From positions 1 through 64,000 of the forward strand of contig NZ_CADEAR010000002.1 of the NCBI RefSeq assembly GCF_902825325.1: a DNA stretch of 64,000 nt, given 5' to 3'. A program made the position numbers and the translations under genes. Each line of letters opens with the position of its first letter. The first letter of the stretch is position 1. Below are positions 7,763 to 16,558 of this stretch, one piece after another. Source of the stretch: Brucella tritici. GTDB lineage: Bacteria > Pseudomonadota > Alphaproteobacteria > Rhizobiales > Rhizobiaceae. Below the pieces are notes generated by a model. That model worked only from the letters and a program-made list of their open reading frames with translations, was not told the origin of the DNA and searched no databases.

Positions 7763-9160
7763 ATGTCCACGCCATCGCTCGACAAAGTTCTCGACCATCT
7801 CGACGCCAATCTCGACAAGAGCCTCGACCGCCTGTTCGATCTCCTGCGGATCAAATCGATTTCCACCGATCCGGCCTACAAGGCCGATTGCCGCAAAGCC
7901 GCTGAATGGCTGGTAGAAGATCTGAAGTCGATCGGTTTCGATGCCAGCGTGCGCGACACACCCGGCCACCCGATGGTGGTTGCCCATCACGAAGGTGCAA
8001 CAGCTGATGCGCCGCATGTGCTGTTCTACGGTCATTACGACGTGCAGCCCGTCGATCCGCTGAACCTTTGGGAAAACGATCCCTTCGATCCGGCCATCAA
8101 GGACCTTGGCAATGGCCGCAGGATTCTGACCGGTCGCGGCACCTCCGACGACAAGGGCCAGCTCATGACCTTTGTGGAAGCTTGCCGCGCCTATAAGGCG
8201 ATCAACGGCAATCTGCCGGTCAAGGTAACGCTCCTGTTCGAAGGTGAGGAAGAATCCGGTTCGCCATCGTTGAAGCCTTTCCTCGACGCCAACAAGCAAG
8301 AGCTGAAGGCTGATGTGGCGCTCGTCTGCGATACATCCATGTGGGACACGGAAACGCCGGCCATCAGTGTCGGCCTGCGCGGACTCGTCGGCGAGGAGAT
8401 TGTCATCAAGGCAGCCGACCGCGATCTGCATTCCGGCTTCTTCGGCGGCGCTGCGGCGAACCCTATCCATATCCTGACCAAAATTCTTGCCGACCTGCAC
8501 GACGAAACCGGACGCATCACCGTACCAGACTTCTATGACGGCGTGGAGGAAACCCCGACCCAGATTCTGAAATCCTGGGAGAGTCTGGGTCGTACAGCGG
8601 AAAACTTCCTTGGCCCCATTGGCCTTTCCATCCCGTCCGGCGAGAAGGGCCGCAGCGTACTGGAACTGACCTGGGCACGCCCGACCGCAGAAGTAAACGG
8701 CATTATCGGCGGCTATACCGGCGAAGGCTTCAAGACCGTTATTGCAGCGGAAGCTTCCGCCAAGGTTTCGTTCCGCCTCGTGCACAAGCAGGACCCGGCC
8801 AAGATTCGCGAAGCCTTCCGCGCCTTTGTGAAAGAGCGTGTTCCCGCCGATTGCTCAGTCGAATTTCATCCGCATGGTGGTTCGCCAGCCATCCAGCTGC
8901 CCTATGATTCCCCGCTTGTTTCCAAGGCCAAGGATGCGCTTTCCGACGAATGGCCGAAGCCAGCCGTGCTGATCGCCATGGGCGGCTCTATCCCGATTGT
9001 CGGCGACTTCGACAAGTTCCTCGGCATGGAATCACTGCTCGTGGGCTTTGGCCTCGAAGATGACCGCATCCATTCGCCCAATGAGAAATACGAGCTGAAC
9101 TCCTTCCATAAGGGACAACGCTCATGGGCACGTATTATGGCGGCTATCGCCGCCAAGTAG
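7763..9160 (+). CDS. M20-family dipeptidase / metallopeptidase
   Basis: This 465-aa zinc-dependent cytoplasmic peptidase belongs to the M20 (ArgE/DapE/PepV-like) family and probably cleaves dipeptides. Metal-ligand motifs are visible as LFYGHYDVQPVD, TSDDKGQ and the catalytic FEGEEESGS, followed by a dimerisation domain. I chose the ATG at 7763 because AGGAAG lies 5 bases upstream and the sequence MSTPSLDKVLDHLDANLD fits family starts. Longer in-frame starts (7559, 7694) run into the permease gene and lack similarity. Substrate specificity cannot be read from sequence. Confidence 0.92.
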   Translation: MSTPSLDKVLDHLDANLDKSLDRLFDLLRIKSISTDPAYKADCRKAAEWLVEDLKSIGFDASVRDTPGHPMVVAHHEGATADAPHVLFYGHYDVQPVDPLNLWENDPFDPAIKDLGNGRRILTGRGTSDDKGQLMTFVEACRAYKAINGNLPVKVTLLFEGEEESGSPSLKPFLDANKQELKADVALVCDTSMWDTETPAISVGLRGLVGEEIVIKAADRDLHSGFFGGAAANPIHILTKILADLHDETGRITVPDFYDGVEETPTQILKSWESLGRTAENFLGPIGLSIPSGEKGRSVLELTWARPTAEVNGIIGGYTGEGFKTVIAAEASAKVSFRLVHKQDPAKIREAFRAFVKERVPADCSVEFHPHGGSPAIQLPYDSPLVSKAKDALSDEWPKPAVLIAMGGSIPIVGDFDKFLGMESLLVGFGLEDDRIHSPNEKYELNSFHKGQRSWARIMAAIAAK

Positions 9161-9204
9161 GGCTCGCATTATGGCGGCAACTGCCGCGAAACAAGGACAA
9201 CTGA

Positions 9205-9822
9205 ATGACCATCCGTTTTCATAAAAACGATCTGCCAAACCTCGACCATTATCAGGTGGACGCAGTCGCCATCGACACAGAAACGCTGGGCCTGAATCCG
9301 CATCGTGACCGGCTTTGCGTGGTGCAGATTTCGCCCGGTGACGGCACGGCGGACGTGATCCAGATTGAAGCAGGTCAGAAGAAGGCGCCCAATCTGGTCA
9401 AGCTTCTGAAGGATCGCTCGATCACCAAGATCTTCCATTTCGGCAGGTTCGATCTGGCGGTGCTGGCGCATGCTTTCGGCACCATGCCGCAGCCTGTGTT
9501 CTGCACCAAGATCGCATCGAAGCTCACCCGCACCTATACGGACCGTCACGGTCTGAAGGAATTGTGCAGTGAGCTTCTGGAGGTTTCGATCTCCAAACAG
9601 CAGCAGTCTTCGGACTGGGCGGCCGAAGTGCTGTCGCAGGCACAGCTCGAATACGCCGCCTCGGACGTTCTTTATCTGCATCGCCTGAAGGCTGTTCTGG
9701 AACAGCGTCTTGAGCGCGATGGCCGCACGAAACAGGCTGAAGCCTGCTTCAAATTCCTGCCGACGCGCTCGGAGCTCGACCTTATGGGTTGGCCGGAGGA
9801 CGATATCTTCGCGCATAGTTGA
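9205..9822 (+). CDS. nrnC: NrnC-type 3'-5' oligoribonuclease (nanoRNase), RNase D superfamily
   Basis: This 205-aa DEDDy exonuclease lacks the HRDC domains of full RNase D and matches the short NrnC of Bartonella/Brucella, which degrades 2-5-nt RNAs in place of Orn. Exo I is D24 and E26 (AIDTETLGL), Exo II is D83 (HFGRFD), and Exo III is Y150 and D154 (YAASD). A good start ATG at 9205 follows an AAGGA site. It lies 44 bp after the dipeptidase gene and is followed by a terminator at 9849. Because Orn is absent from many alphaproteobacteria, it is likely important for growth. Confidence 0.9.
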   Translation: MTIRFHKNDLPNLDHYQVDAVAIDTETLGLNPHRDRLCVVQISPGDGTADVIQIEAGQKKAPNLVKLLKDRSITKIFHFGRFDLAVLAHAFGTMPQPVFCTKIASKLTRTYTDRHGLKELCSELLEVSISKQQQSSDWAAEVLSQAQLEYAASDVLYLHRLKAVLEQRLERDGRTKQAEACFKFLPTRSELDLMGWPEDDIFAHS

Positions 9823-9844
9823 ACGATGATATAATGACCTGAGA

Positions 9845-10960
9845 TTAGACGGCGGCAGTAGCCGCCGTTTTCTTTTGTGGCACCTGATCGATATAAGCCC
9901 AGCCAGGACGACGGAACAGAAACTGTCCGTAACCGCTCCACTGGATAAGGCCATAAAGAATGACAGGGCCAATCACGCCACTTGCAGTCGTCAGGAGCGA
10001 GACGGTGCCGATATCGCCGATGCCGAGTTTCAAGAGCACCGTGCGGGCAATGGCCATCGGCAGGAAGAACGCCAGATAAACGACAATCGAATGCGCGCCG
10101 AGCCAGCTCAAACCGCGATGCAGCCAGTTTCCGACCGGGAGCAGGCTGAGGAGCGACGAGACGGAAATAATCGCCAACGCGCCCACCAATCCAAGCAGAA
10201 GTGAAACAACCGGCAGATCGCTGACGGCCCCGCGCCCGTTCAGAAGGTCGTTTGCGGGCGGTATCAACGCAGCCAGGCTTTCAGGCACCGGCATAAAGAC
10301 GAGCTTATATTCAACGAGGCCCCAGATGAGCAGTCCGACAATACCGACAAGCGGGCGCTGACGCAGCCAGTCTGCGGACCGGAAAATGGCGGGAGCAAAG
10401 GCATAGCCCGCATAGAAATAGACGAAACGCGAGCAGAACTCGTCCACCATGACCCAGCCTGTATGCACCGGCAGGATTTCCAGAAATGCCAGCACCGTAA
10501 AGGCTACGCCCATCGGCACACGCTTCAAAAGCCGCGTCACGATGAAGAAAACGGGCAAGATATAAATGAACCAGAGCGTTCCGAACGGCTCGATGAAGGC
10601 CATCAGATAGGCGTTTACCACACCTGAAACTCCGCCCTCGCTGGCAATGCCCGGTGCCTTGAAGGCGAACTGGATTGTCAGCCACAAAATATAGAAATAG
10701 AGAAAGTGCACGACCTTGCGATCAAGATAGCGTCGCCATGGCCGATCAATAACGAGACTGAGAAAGAGGCCTGATATCATGAAGAAATCCGGCATGCGAA
10801 AAGGTTTCGCGAAGGCGACCACATAGTGCATCCAGCCTTGCGCACCGGCTGCTTTTTCCACGCCGAGCGTCGAATGCATCATAACAACGAAGATGATGCA
10901 GATACCCTTGGCAATATCGACCCAGTCGACCCGCCCATTTACGCCCTTCGTGTCATGCAT
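9845..10960 (-). CDS. Acyltransferase family 3 membrane protein
   Basis: This 371-aa integral membrane protein of the acyltransferase-3 (OafA/NodX-like) family O-acylates surface sugars or other envelope molecules. It has about ten hydrophobic segments. The N-terminal signature is VDWVDIAKGICIIFVVMMHS, where the histidine is catalytic in the family, followed by RMPDFFMISGLFLS. I chose the ATG at 10960 because a GGGGGAG site lies just upstream on the minus strand. A longer frame from 11089 lacks family features before that point. The last codons overlap the plus-strand terminator of nrnC. The acceptor molecule is unknown. Confidence 0.87.
   Translation of the reverse strand: MHDTKGVNGRVDWVDIAKGICIIFVVMMHSTLGVEKAAGAQGWMHYVVAFAKPFRMPDFFMISGLFLSLVIDRPWRRYLDRKVVHFLYFYILWLTIQFAFKAPGIASEGGVSGVVNAYLMAFIEPFGTLWFIYILPVFFIVTRLLKRVPMGVAFTVLAFLEILPVHTGWVMVDEFCSRFVYFYAGYAFAPAIFRSADWLRQRPLVGIVGLLIWGLVEYKLVFMPVPESLAALIPPANDLLNGRGAVSDLPVVSLLLGLVGALAIISVSSLLSLLPVGNWLHRGLSWLGAHSIVVYLAFFLPMAIARTVLLKLGIGDIGTVSLLTTASGVIGPVILYGLIQWSGYGQFLFRRPGWAYIDQVPQKKTAATAAV
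9849..9876 (+). terminator. Intrinsic terminator of nrnC
   Basis: An 8-bp GC stem (ACGGCGGC 9849-9856 with GCCGCCGT 9861-9868), a 4-base loop and a T-rich tail lie 27 bp after the nrnC stop. It is embedded in the 3' codons of the opposing acyltransferase gene. Confidence 0.75.
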
Positions 10961-11212
10961 TGCGGCTCCCCCGGAAGTTCGAGCGATTTCTATAACGCGA
11001 TCAGCATCGGAATTACATCCCGAAGAACTTGAACAAGCCTGCGCCATATTGCGCGCGATCGACACCAAGACTCCTCGCAGAGCATTCACGGGAACGTGTA
11101 CTATCCAGGCGACATTCCCCTTGCTGTGTCCGGTTTGCTACAGACTTTTGACAGCAATCGCTTATATTAGGGACAAATATTGGTTCTGAGACTTTCCTTC
11201 AGGAGGTTTATC

Positions 11213-11902
11213 ATGAAGCTCAAGGCCCTTCTTCTTGCATCGACTGTCGCCCTCGTGGCCGCTACAGGCGCGAAGGCTGCTGACGCCGTTATTGAACAGG
11301 AGCCAGCTCCGGTTGTGGTTGCTCCGTCCTTTACCTGGAACGGTGCCTATATCGGCGGCCAAATCGGCTACGGCTGGGGCAAGTCGAACTTCGATGGCGA
11401 TATCTATAGCTTTGGCAACGTCAAGCCGGATGGTTTTCTCGGCGGTATCTATGCCGGTTATAACTTCGATCTCGGTAACAGCATCGTGCTCGGTATCGAT
11501 GGTGACGTGACTTATAACGATGTCTCCAAGGATATCGACATTTATAATGGTGACCTCGCAGTCGGCGACTTCGAAACCAAGCTTCGCTGGTCCGGTGCCG
11601 TTCGTGCCCGCGTCGGCTATGCGGTTGATCGCTTCATGCCTTATCTTGCTGGTGGTGTGGCCTTCGGCAACATCAAGAACAGCGGCAGCATTGATGGTGT
11701 CGGCAGCTTCTCCGAAAGCAAGACGCTTACGGGCTGGACCGCAGGCGCCGGTGTCGACTACGCAGCAACCGACAACCTGATCGTTCGTCTTGAATATCGC
11801 TACACCGATTACGGCGACAAGGACATCGACTTCGGTGGCCTGAATGTCAATCAGGACTTCAAGACCAACGAAGTCCGCCTCGGCGTCGCATACAAGTTCT
11901 AA
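11213..11902 (+). CDS. Outer membrane beta-barrel protein, Omp25/Omp31 family (first of tandem pair)
   Basis: This 229-aa protein has a signal peptide (residues 1-22, cleavage after AKA). It then has the family start ADAVIEQEPAP and an 8-strand barrel ending in AYKF with the terminal Phe of outer-membrane proteins. Repeated motifs such as GGIYAGYNFD, WSGAVRARVGYA, RFMPYLAGGVAFG and LRLEYRYTDYG-type strands match Brucella Omp25/Omp31 proteins. ATG 11213 has AGGAGG at 11201-11206; a frame open from 11180 is ignored. From the order next to cgs I think it is the Omp25c counterpart of Brucella, but that rests on recalled synteny. Confidence 0.93.
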   Translation: MKLKALLLASTVALVAATGAKAADAVIEQEPAPVVVAPSFTWNGAYIGGQIGYGWGKSNFDGDIYSFGNVKPDGFLGGIYAGYNFDLGNSIVLGIDGDVTYNDVSKDIDIYNGDLAVGDFETKLRWSGAVRARVGYAVDRFMPYLAGGVAFGNIKNSGSIDGVGSFSESKTLTGWTAGAGVDYAATDNLIVRLEYRYTDYGDKDIDFGGLNVNQDFKTNEVRLGVAYKF

Positions 11903-11921
11903 TTTTTATTGAACTCACATC

Positions 11922-11953
11922 AAAAAAGGCCCCGCATCGCGGGGCCTTTTTTT
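11922..11953 (+). terminator. Intrinsic terminator of the first Omp25-family gene
   Basis: A stem GGCCCCGC / GCGGGGCC (11928-11935 with 11939-11946) has a 3-base loop, six A before it and seven T after it. It lies 20 bp past the stop codon. Confidence 0.9.
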
Positions 11954-12179
11954 CATGCAAGCGGCATCCAAAATCTTGCCGTTCATTCTCTGCTTCATAC
12001 AAATAAAATCTATATCCAATATTTAGTTACTTAATTAATATTAATGTATAATGGAATTAATATTAGCAATTTCTAGAATAGAATACATTATATTCAATTG
12101 TTGCAAATTTGATACATACAAAAACATCAAACAACATTATAACATCCCCCATAATGGAATTATTTTATAGGAGTTTTCT
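11954..12179. promoter_or_regulatory. AT-rich promoter region of the second Omp25-family gene
   Basis: This spacer is far richer in A and T than its surroundings. It has ATTAATATTAAT-like palindromes and a 12-bp direct repeat ATAATGGAATTA at 12048-12059 and 12151-12162. The second copy lies just before the AGGAG site (12169-12173) of the downstream gene. It probably contains the promoter and binding sites for a regulator or nucleoid protein. Confidence 0.55.
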
Positions 12180-12872
12180 ATGAAGATAAGAATTATACTT
12201 GGTGCTTCCCTGATTGCGATTGCGACAAGCAGCACCGCCTACGCAGCCGACGCTATTGTTTCCCAGGAACCTGCTCCGATCGCGATAGCCCCTGCCTTCT
12301 CTTGGGGTGGCGCATATATCGGTGGCGAGGCTGGCTGGGGCTGGGGCCGTTCCAAGCTCGAAAACAAGACGAATGGTGGTTCGACCGAACTGAAGTCCAA
12401 CGGCTTCATTGGCGGCGTCTATGCCGGTTACAATTTCGATACAGGCAGCAATGTCATTCTCGGCGTCGAAGGCAACTTCGACTATAATGACCTGAAGAAA
12501 TCGCGTGACTTCATCACGAGCAATAACGCCGTTCAGAGCTCAGCTGAAACGAAACTGCAGTGGTCTGGGGCCGTTCGCGCACGTGCCGGCTATGCTGTAG
12601 ACCGTTTCATGCCTTACATCGCAGGCGGCGTGGCTTTCGGCGGCGTCAAGAATTCGCTTAACATCGGCGGCAGCAGCTTCAGCAATGACAAGGTCCTGAC
12701 TGGCTGGACTGCCGGCGCGGGTATCGACTATGCCGCAACCGACAATATCCTGCTTCGCCTCGAATATCGTTATACCGATTTCGGCAAAAAGGATTTTGAT
12801 CTTGGCGACATCAACACGCGCGGATCGTTCAAAACCAACGATATCCGCCTCGGCGTCGCATACAAGTTCTAA
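12180..12872 (+). CDS. Outer membrane beta-barrel protein, Omp25/Omp31 family (second of tandem pair)
   Basis: This 230-aa paralogue of the preceding gene shares the same layout: signal peptide (1-22, cleavage near AYA/ADA), QEPAPIAIAP linker, GGVYAGYNFD, WSGAVRARAGYAVDRFMPYIAGGVAFGG segments and final AYKF. The ATG at 12180 has AGGAG 6 bases upstream. The pair arose by tandem duplication. The separate terminator between them and the AT-rich spacer indicate independent regulation. By position next to the PBP gene it may be the Omp25d counterpart. Omp25-family proteins stabilise the outer membrane and affect host interaction in Brucella. Confidence 0.93.
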   Translation: MKIRIILGASLIAIATSSTAYAADAIVSQEPAPIAIAPAFSWGGAYIGGEAGWGWGRSKLENKTNGGSTELKSNGFIGGVYAGYNFDTGSNVILGVEGNFDYNDLKKSRDFITSNNAVQSSAETKLQWSGAVRARAGYAVDRFMPYIAGGVAFGGVKNSLNIGGSSFSNDKVLTGWTAGAGIDYAATDNILLRLEYRYTDFGKKDFDLGDINTRGSFKTNDIRLGVAYKF

Positions 12873-12873
12873 T

Positions 12874-13019
12874 GCATGTCTCCCGAAAGTGGGAACCGTC
12901 TTCGCGGAGAAATCAGTTCACGGGACTGATTTCTGCTTCCGCTACGATGGGATAAAGACATGCATGAAAACAAAAGCTTAAAGCGTGTCGTACAAGTACG
13001 ATAAAATGCGACACACTTT
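12874..13019. repeat. Palindromic intergenic repeat (family A) and adjoining inverted repeat
   Basis: Outer arms GCATGTCT (12874-12881) and AGACATGC (12957-12964) enclose a core inverted repeat AGAAATCAGT (12908-12917) / ACTGATTTCT (12925-12934). The core matches those at 20014 and 61020. A second near-perfect inverted repeat follows (AAAGCGTGTCG near 12980 with its complement ending at 13019, one mismatch). These resemble the short palindromic repeats described in Brucella (Bru-RS type); the exact assignment is not checked. Confidence 0.75.
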
Positions 13020-13044
13020 AAACGATGCACAGCCCAAATTTGAG

Positions 13045-13077
13045 AAAAGGCTCTACTTCGGTGGAGCCTTTTTTGTG
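13045..13077 (+). terminator. Intrinsic terminator after the second Omp25-family gene
   Basis: A stem formed by AAAAGGCTC (13045-13053) and GAGCCTTTT (13064-13072) is followed by more T. It lies beyond the repeat element. Flanking ATGCACA / TGTGCAT segments could extend the hairpin. Confidence 0.75.
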
Positions 13078-13242
13078 CATGGATGATTTACGTCCCTTTA
13101 AACTGCCGCATTTACCCTGCACCGGATTAGGCCCTTATTTGCTTTTGCGGCGCAAAATCCCGTAAAGCACGCAAATATTATTCAAAATGACCGGTCTGCA
13201 TCACGATCAGACTGGCAAACGGGTGGGCGGATCCAGGCTGAC

Positions 13243-15549
13243 ATGGCATCGCGTGACGACAGAAACCGACGCATCGAACCTTCCTTCGGTGGCGAAGAGA
13301 AAAAAGATGACGAGGTTTTTCGCGTCGACGAGGAGGACCGCATGGCTCGCACGCAGCAGCGCCGGCGCAGACAATCCGACGAACCGGAACCGCGCTCCTC
13401 GCGACGCGGCAAGAATAAGCCGCGCGGCTTTTTCGGCTTTCTGCGCCGCTCAATCTATTGGTGCCTCGTGCTGGGATTATGGGGCGGCATCGCCTTTGCG
13501 GGCGTGCTGGTCTATTTTGCCGCCAAGATGCCTCCCACGACCGACTGGACTATCCCGGATCGTCCGCCAAATGTTCGCATCGTTGATGTTAACGGTAACC
13601 TGATCGCCAATCGCGGCACGACCGGCGGCGAGGCTGTCGGCCTGCATGAAATGTCGCCCTTTATCCCGAAGGCCGTCATCGCCATTGAAGACCGCCGCTT
13701 CTATTCGCATTTCGGCATCGATCCCATAGGCCTTGCCCGTGCGGTTGTCACCAATGTCGTTTCGGGCCGCGCCGTTCAGGGCGGTTCCACGCTCACCCAG
13801 CAGCTTGCCAAGAACCTGTTTCTTTCTCCCGACCGCACACTGGAGCGCAAGGTACAGGAAGTCATGCTCGCGCTGTGGCTCGAGCACAAATATACCAAAG
13901 ACCAGATTCTGGAGATGTACTTGAACCGGGTCTATCTCGGATCCGGCGCTTTCGGCGTCGATGCAGCCTCGCGGCGCTATTTCAACAAGTCGGCCAAGGA
14001 CGTGAACCTGATGGAAGCCGCAACCCTCGCCGGTCTTCTGAAGGCGCCGTCGCGCCTGTCGCCTGCCCGCGATCCGGAAGCCGCAGCAGCACGTGCCAAG
14101 CTGGTTCTGGGCGCCATGCGTCAGGAAGGCATGATCGACGACAGCCAGATGGCCATCGCCGAAAGCGAACCGATGACACGCGCGCCATCCTATTGGCAGG
14201 GTTCGGAAAACTATGTCGCCGACAAGGTTGTGGCGGAACTGCCCGAACTGATCGGTGAGGCGAAGGAAGACATCACGGTCCAGACCACCATCGACCTCAA
14301 CCTGCAGCGCGCTGGCGAAGAGGCGATCAAGGACCAGATTTCCCAGAACGGCAAAAAGATGAACGCCAGCCAGGGCGCGCTCGTTTCCATCGACAGCACG
14401 GGCGCGGTTCGTGCCATGGTCGGTGGCGTTGATTATGCCACAAGCCAGTTTGACCGGGTCACCGATGCGCGCCGTCAGCCTGCATCCTCCTTCAAGCCTT
14501 TTGTCTATCTGACGGCGCTTGAACAGGGCAGGACACCGGACTCGGTGCGCAATGACGCTCCCGTCCGCATCGGCAAATGGACGCCGAGCAATGATAACGG
14601 AAAATATATGGGACAGGTGACGCTCGCCACTGCCCTTTCTCACTCGCTGAACTCCGTTGCCGCACAGCTCGTGATGGAAGTCGGCCCGCAGACCGTCATA
14701 GACACCGCGCATCGGCTCGGTGTTCAGTCGAAGCTCGAAGCGAATGCCTCGCTGGCGCTTGGCACGTCGGAAGTGACATTGCTGGAACTGGCCGACGCCT
14801 ATGTGCCGTTTGCCAATGGCGGTTATCGCGCGCCGGTCTATTTCATTACGAAGGTGACGGATTCTGACGGCAAGGTTCTTTACCAGAAGGAAGACGGCGT
14901 CGGCCCACGCGTGATTGACGAGCGCAATGTCGGCATGATGAATGCAATGCTGCGGCGTACGGTGGAAGACGGGACGGCAAAGCGCGCTGCCTTCGGCTGG
15001 CCCGCCGCAGGCAAGACCGGCACCAGCCAGAATTTCCGTGATGCATGGTTTGTCGGCTATACAGCCAATCTTACAACCGGCGTTTGGTTCGGCAATGATG
15101 ACGGCAAGGGCATGAAGCGCGTATTCGGCTCGACCTTGCCGGTTGCTGCCTGGAAAAGCTTCATGAAAGAAGCACACAAGGGCGTGCCCATCGCCGAGCT
15201 TCCCGGCCATTACGACATTCAGAACGTTGTCCCCGGCGGCAGCGACGGCATCGATCCGAATGCGCCTTACGATCCCGGCATGATGCCACAGGACCCCTAT
15301 GGCAATCAGCCAATGGCGGGCAATGGCGATGACGGCTATTGGCCGCCTGCGCCGGATTCCACGGCCCGCAACGGCATCCAGCAATCGAGTGAAACGGGAC
15401 GCCCGCTCGCCGAACAGCCCGGCGCGGCGACATACCCGGCCAATGCCAATGATAGCTATCGCCCGGTCCCTCCCGGCGATGTGGGCGGTGGGCAGCAGTC
15501 GGGAAAATCCACGACATTGCTCGACATCATCATGGGTAATTCGCAGTAG
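13243..15549 (+). CDS. Class A penicillin-binding protein (transglycosylase/transpeptidase)
   Basis: This 768-aa bifunctional peptidoglycan synthase comprises a charged cytoplasmic tail (1-65, Arg-rich) and one transmembrane helix (about 70-90). A GT51 transglycosylase domain follows with EDRRFYSHFGID, GGSTLTQQLAKN and RKVQEVMLALWLE. The transpeptidase domain carries S415-SF-K418 (SxxK), an SxN in SHSLNS, and KTGTS from K591. A Pro/Gly/Asn-rich tail without a known fold ends the protein. It polymerises and cross-links murein in the periplasm. A possible internal start at 13342 (MARTQQRR) is less likely because the tail upstream has the same composition. I am not sure which named PBP (1a, 1b or 1c type) it corresponds to. 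Confidence 0.93.
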   Translation: MASRDDRNRRIEPSFGGEEKKDDEVFRVDEEDRMARTQQRRRRQSDEPEPRSSRRGKNKPRGFFGFLRRSIYWCLVLGLWGGIAFAGVLVYFAAKMPPTTDWTIPDRPPNVRIVDVNGNLIANRGTTGGEAVGLHEMSPFIPKAVIAIEDRRFYSHFGIDPIGLARAVVTNVVSGRAVQGGSTLTQQLAKNLFLSPDRTLERKVQEVMLALWLEHKYTKDQILEMYLNRVYLGSGAFGVDAASRRYFNKSAKDVNLMEAATLAGLLKAPSRLSPARDPEAAAARAKLVLGAMRQEGMIDDSQMAIAESEPMTRAPSYWQGSENYVADKVVAELPELIGEAKEDITVQTTIDLNLQRAGEEAIKDQISQNGKKMNASQGALVSIDSTGAVRAMVGGVDYATSQFDRVTDARRQPASSFKPFVYLTALEQGRTPDSVRNDAPVRIGKWTPSNDNGKYMGQVTLATALSHSLNSVAAQLVMEVGPQTVIDTAHRLGVQSKLEANASLALGTSEVTLLELADAYVPFANGGYRAPVYFITKVTDSDGKVLYQKEDGVGPRVIDERNVGMMNAMLRRTVEDGTAKRAAFGWPAAGKTGTSQNFRDAWFVGYTANLTTGVWFGNDDGKGMKRVFGSTLPVAAWKSFMKEAHKGVPIAELPGHYDIQNVVPGGSDGIDPNAPYDPGMMPQDPYGNQPMAGNGDDGYWPPAPDSTARNGIQQSSETGRPLAEQPGAATYPANANDSYRPVPPGDVGGGQQSGKSTTLLDIIMGNSQ

Positions 15550-15679
15550 CAGCAGCGGAGGCCGTCACCACAGGCGGCCGTTACGCGCGATCAAGTGAAG
15601 CAGCTTCAATGCGAACGTACTAATTCCCCTCGAAATCTTGAGCGGCTTGGTCTATTCAAGATTGGAGAGCGAGGTTTCC

Positions 15680-16471
15680 ATGTCCCAAGTCACCCAAACA
15701 AACGTTTCCGATTCCGATACTCCCAAGACGGATACCGAGCGTAAAACTCTGGTCCTGACCGGGGCCAGCCGTGGCATCGGCCACGCGACAGTGAAACGTT
15801 TTTCGCGTGCCGGGTGGCGTGTCATCACCTGCTCACGACAGGATTTTTCCGACAATTGCCCGTGGCCAGCCGGTCCGGAAGATCACATCAAGGTCGATCT
15901 GGCCGATCAGGAAGATGTCGGCAAGGCAATCGCCGAAATCCGCCGCCGTCTCGAAGCCAACGGCAGCAAACTACATGCATTGGTCAACAATGCAGGCATT
16001 TCGCCGAAGGCTGAGGGCGGACGACGCATGAACTCCATCGAAACCCCGATGGCGGTCTGGCGGGACGTGTTCCAGGTCAACTTCATGGCGCCGATCATGC
16101 TGGCTCGTGGCCTGTTCAAGGAGCTGGAAGCCGCCCAAGGCTCGGTCGTCAACGTGACTTCCATCGCCGGTAGCCGTGTGCATCCTTTCGCCGGAACTGC
16201 CTATGCAACCTCGAAGGCCGCACTTGCCGCGCTGACCCGTGAGATGGCGTCTGACTTCGGGCCTTATGGCATCCGCGTCAATGCCATTGCGCCGGGCGAA
16301 ATCGATACAGCGATCCTTTCACCGGGGACCGACAAGCTGGTGGAGCAGCTTCCCATGCGCCGCCTCGGCAAGACATCGGAAGTGGCGGAAACCATTTACT
16401 TCCTCTGCTCCGAAGCTTCATCCTACGTGACGGGGTCGGAAATTCACATCAATGGCGGCCAGCACGTCTAA
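15680..16471 (+). CDS. Short-chain dehydrogenase/reductase (SDR family)
   Basis: This 263-aa NAD(P)-dependent oxidoreductase is a classical SDR. The nucleotide-binding TGASRGIG is near residue 30, NNAG in the middle, and the catalytic Ser-Tyr-Lys lies in the segments SIAGSRVH and YATSKAAL. The C-terminal NGGQHV is also typical. The ATG at 15680 follows GAGG with 5-base spacing; a longer frame from 15638 has a worse start. A roughly 20-residue polar extension precedes the Rossmann fold. It is followed by a terminator and the PfkB gene. Substrate is not predictable. Confidence 0.9.
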   Translation: MSQVTQTNVSDSDTPKTDTERKTLVLTGASRGIGHATVKRFSRAGWRVITCSRQDFSDNCPWPAGPEDHIKVDLADQEDVGKAIAEIRRRLEANGSKLHALVNNAGISPKAEGGRRMNSIETPMAVWRDVFQVNFMAPIMLARGLFKELEAAQGSVVNVTSIAGSRVHPFAGTAYATSKAALAALTREMASDFGPYGIRVNAIAPGEIDTAILSPGTDKLVEQLPMRRLGKTSEVAETIYFLCSEASSYVTGSEIHINGGQHV

Positions 16472-16480
16472 CATTCATAC

Positions 16481-16515
16481 AAAGCGCGGAGATTGAAATT
16501 CTCCGCGCTTTTGTG
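16481..16515 (+). terminator. Intrinsic terminator after the SDR gene
   Basis: An 11-bp stem (AAAGCGCGGAG 16481-16491 with CTCCGCGCTTT 16501-16511) is followed by TGTGCTT. The A/T ends add to the stem. It lies 10 bp past the SDR stop. Confidence 0.75.
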
Positions 16516-16558
16516 CTTATGTCTGCTTCAATCGATTTAACAACTGAGTTGTGCCTTC

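Noticed and set aside
13477..15384. 635-codon frame antisense to the penicillin-binding protein
   Set aside because: The composition is shadow-like, and the PBP has all catalytic motifs.
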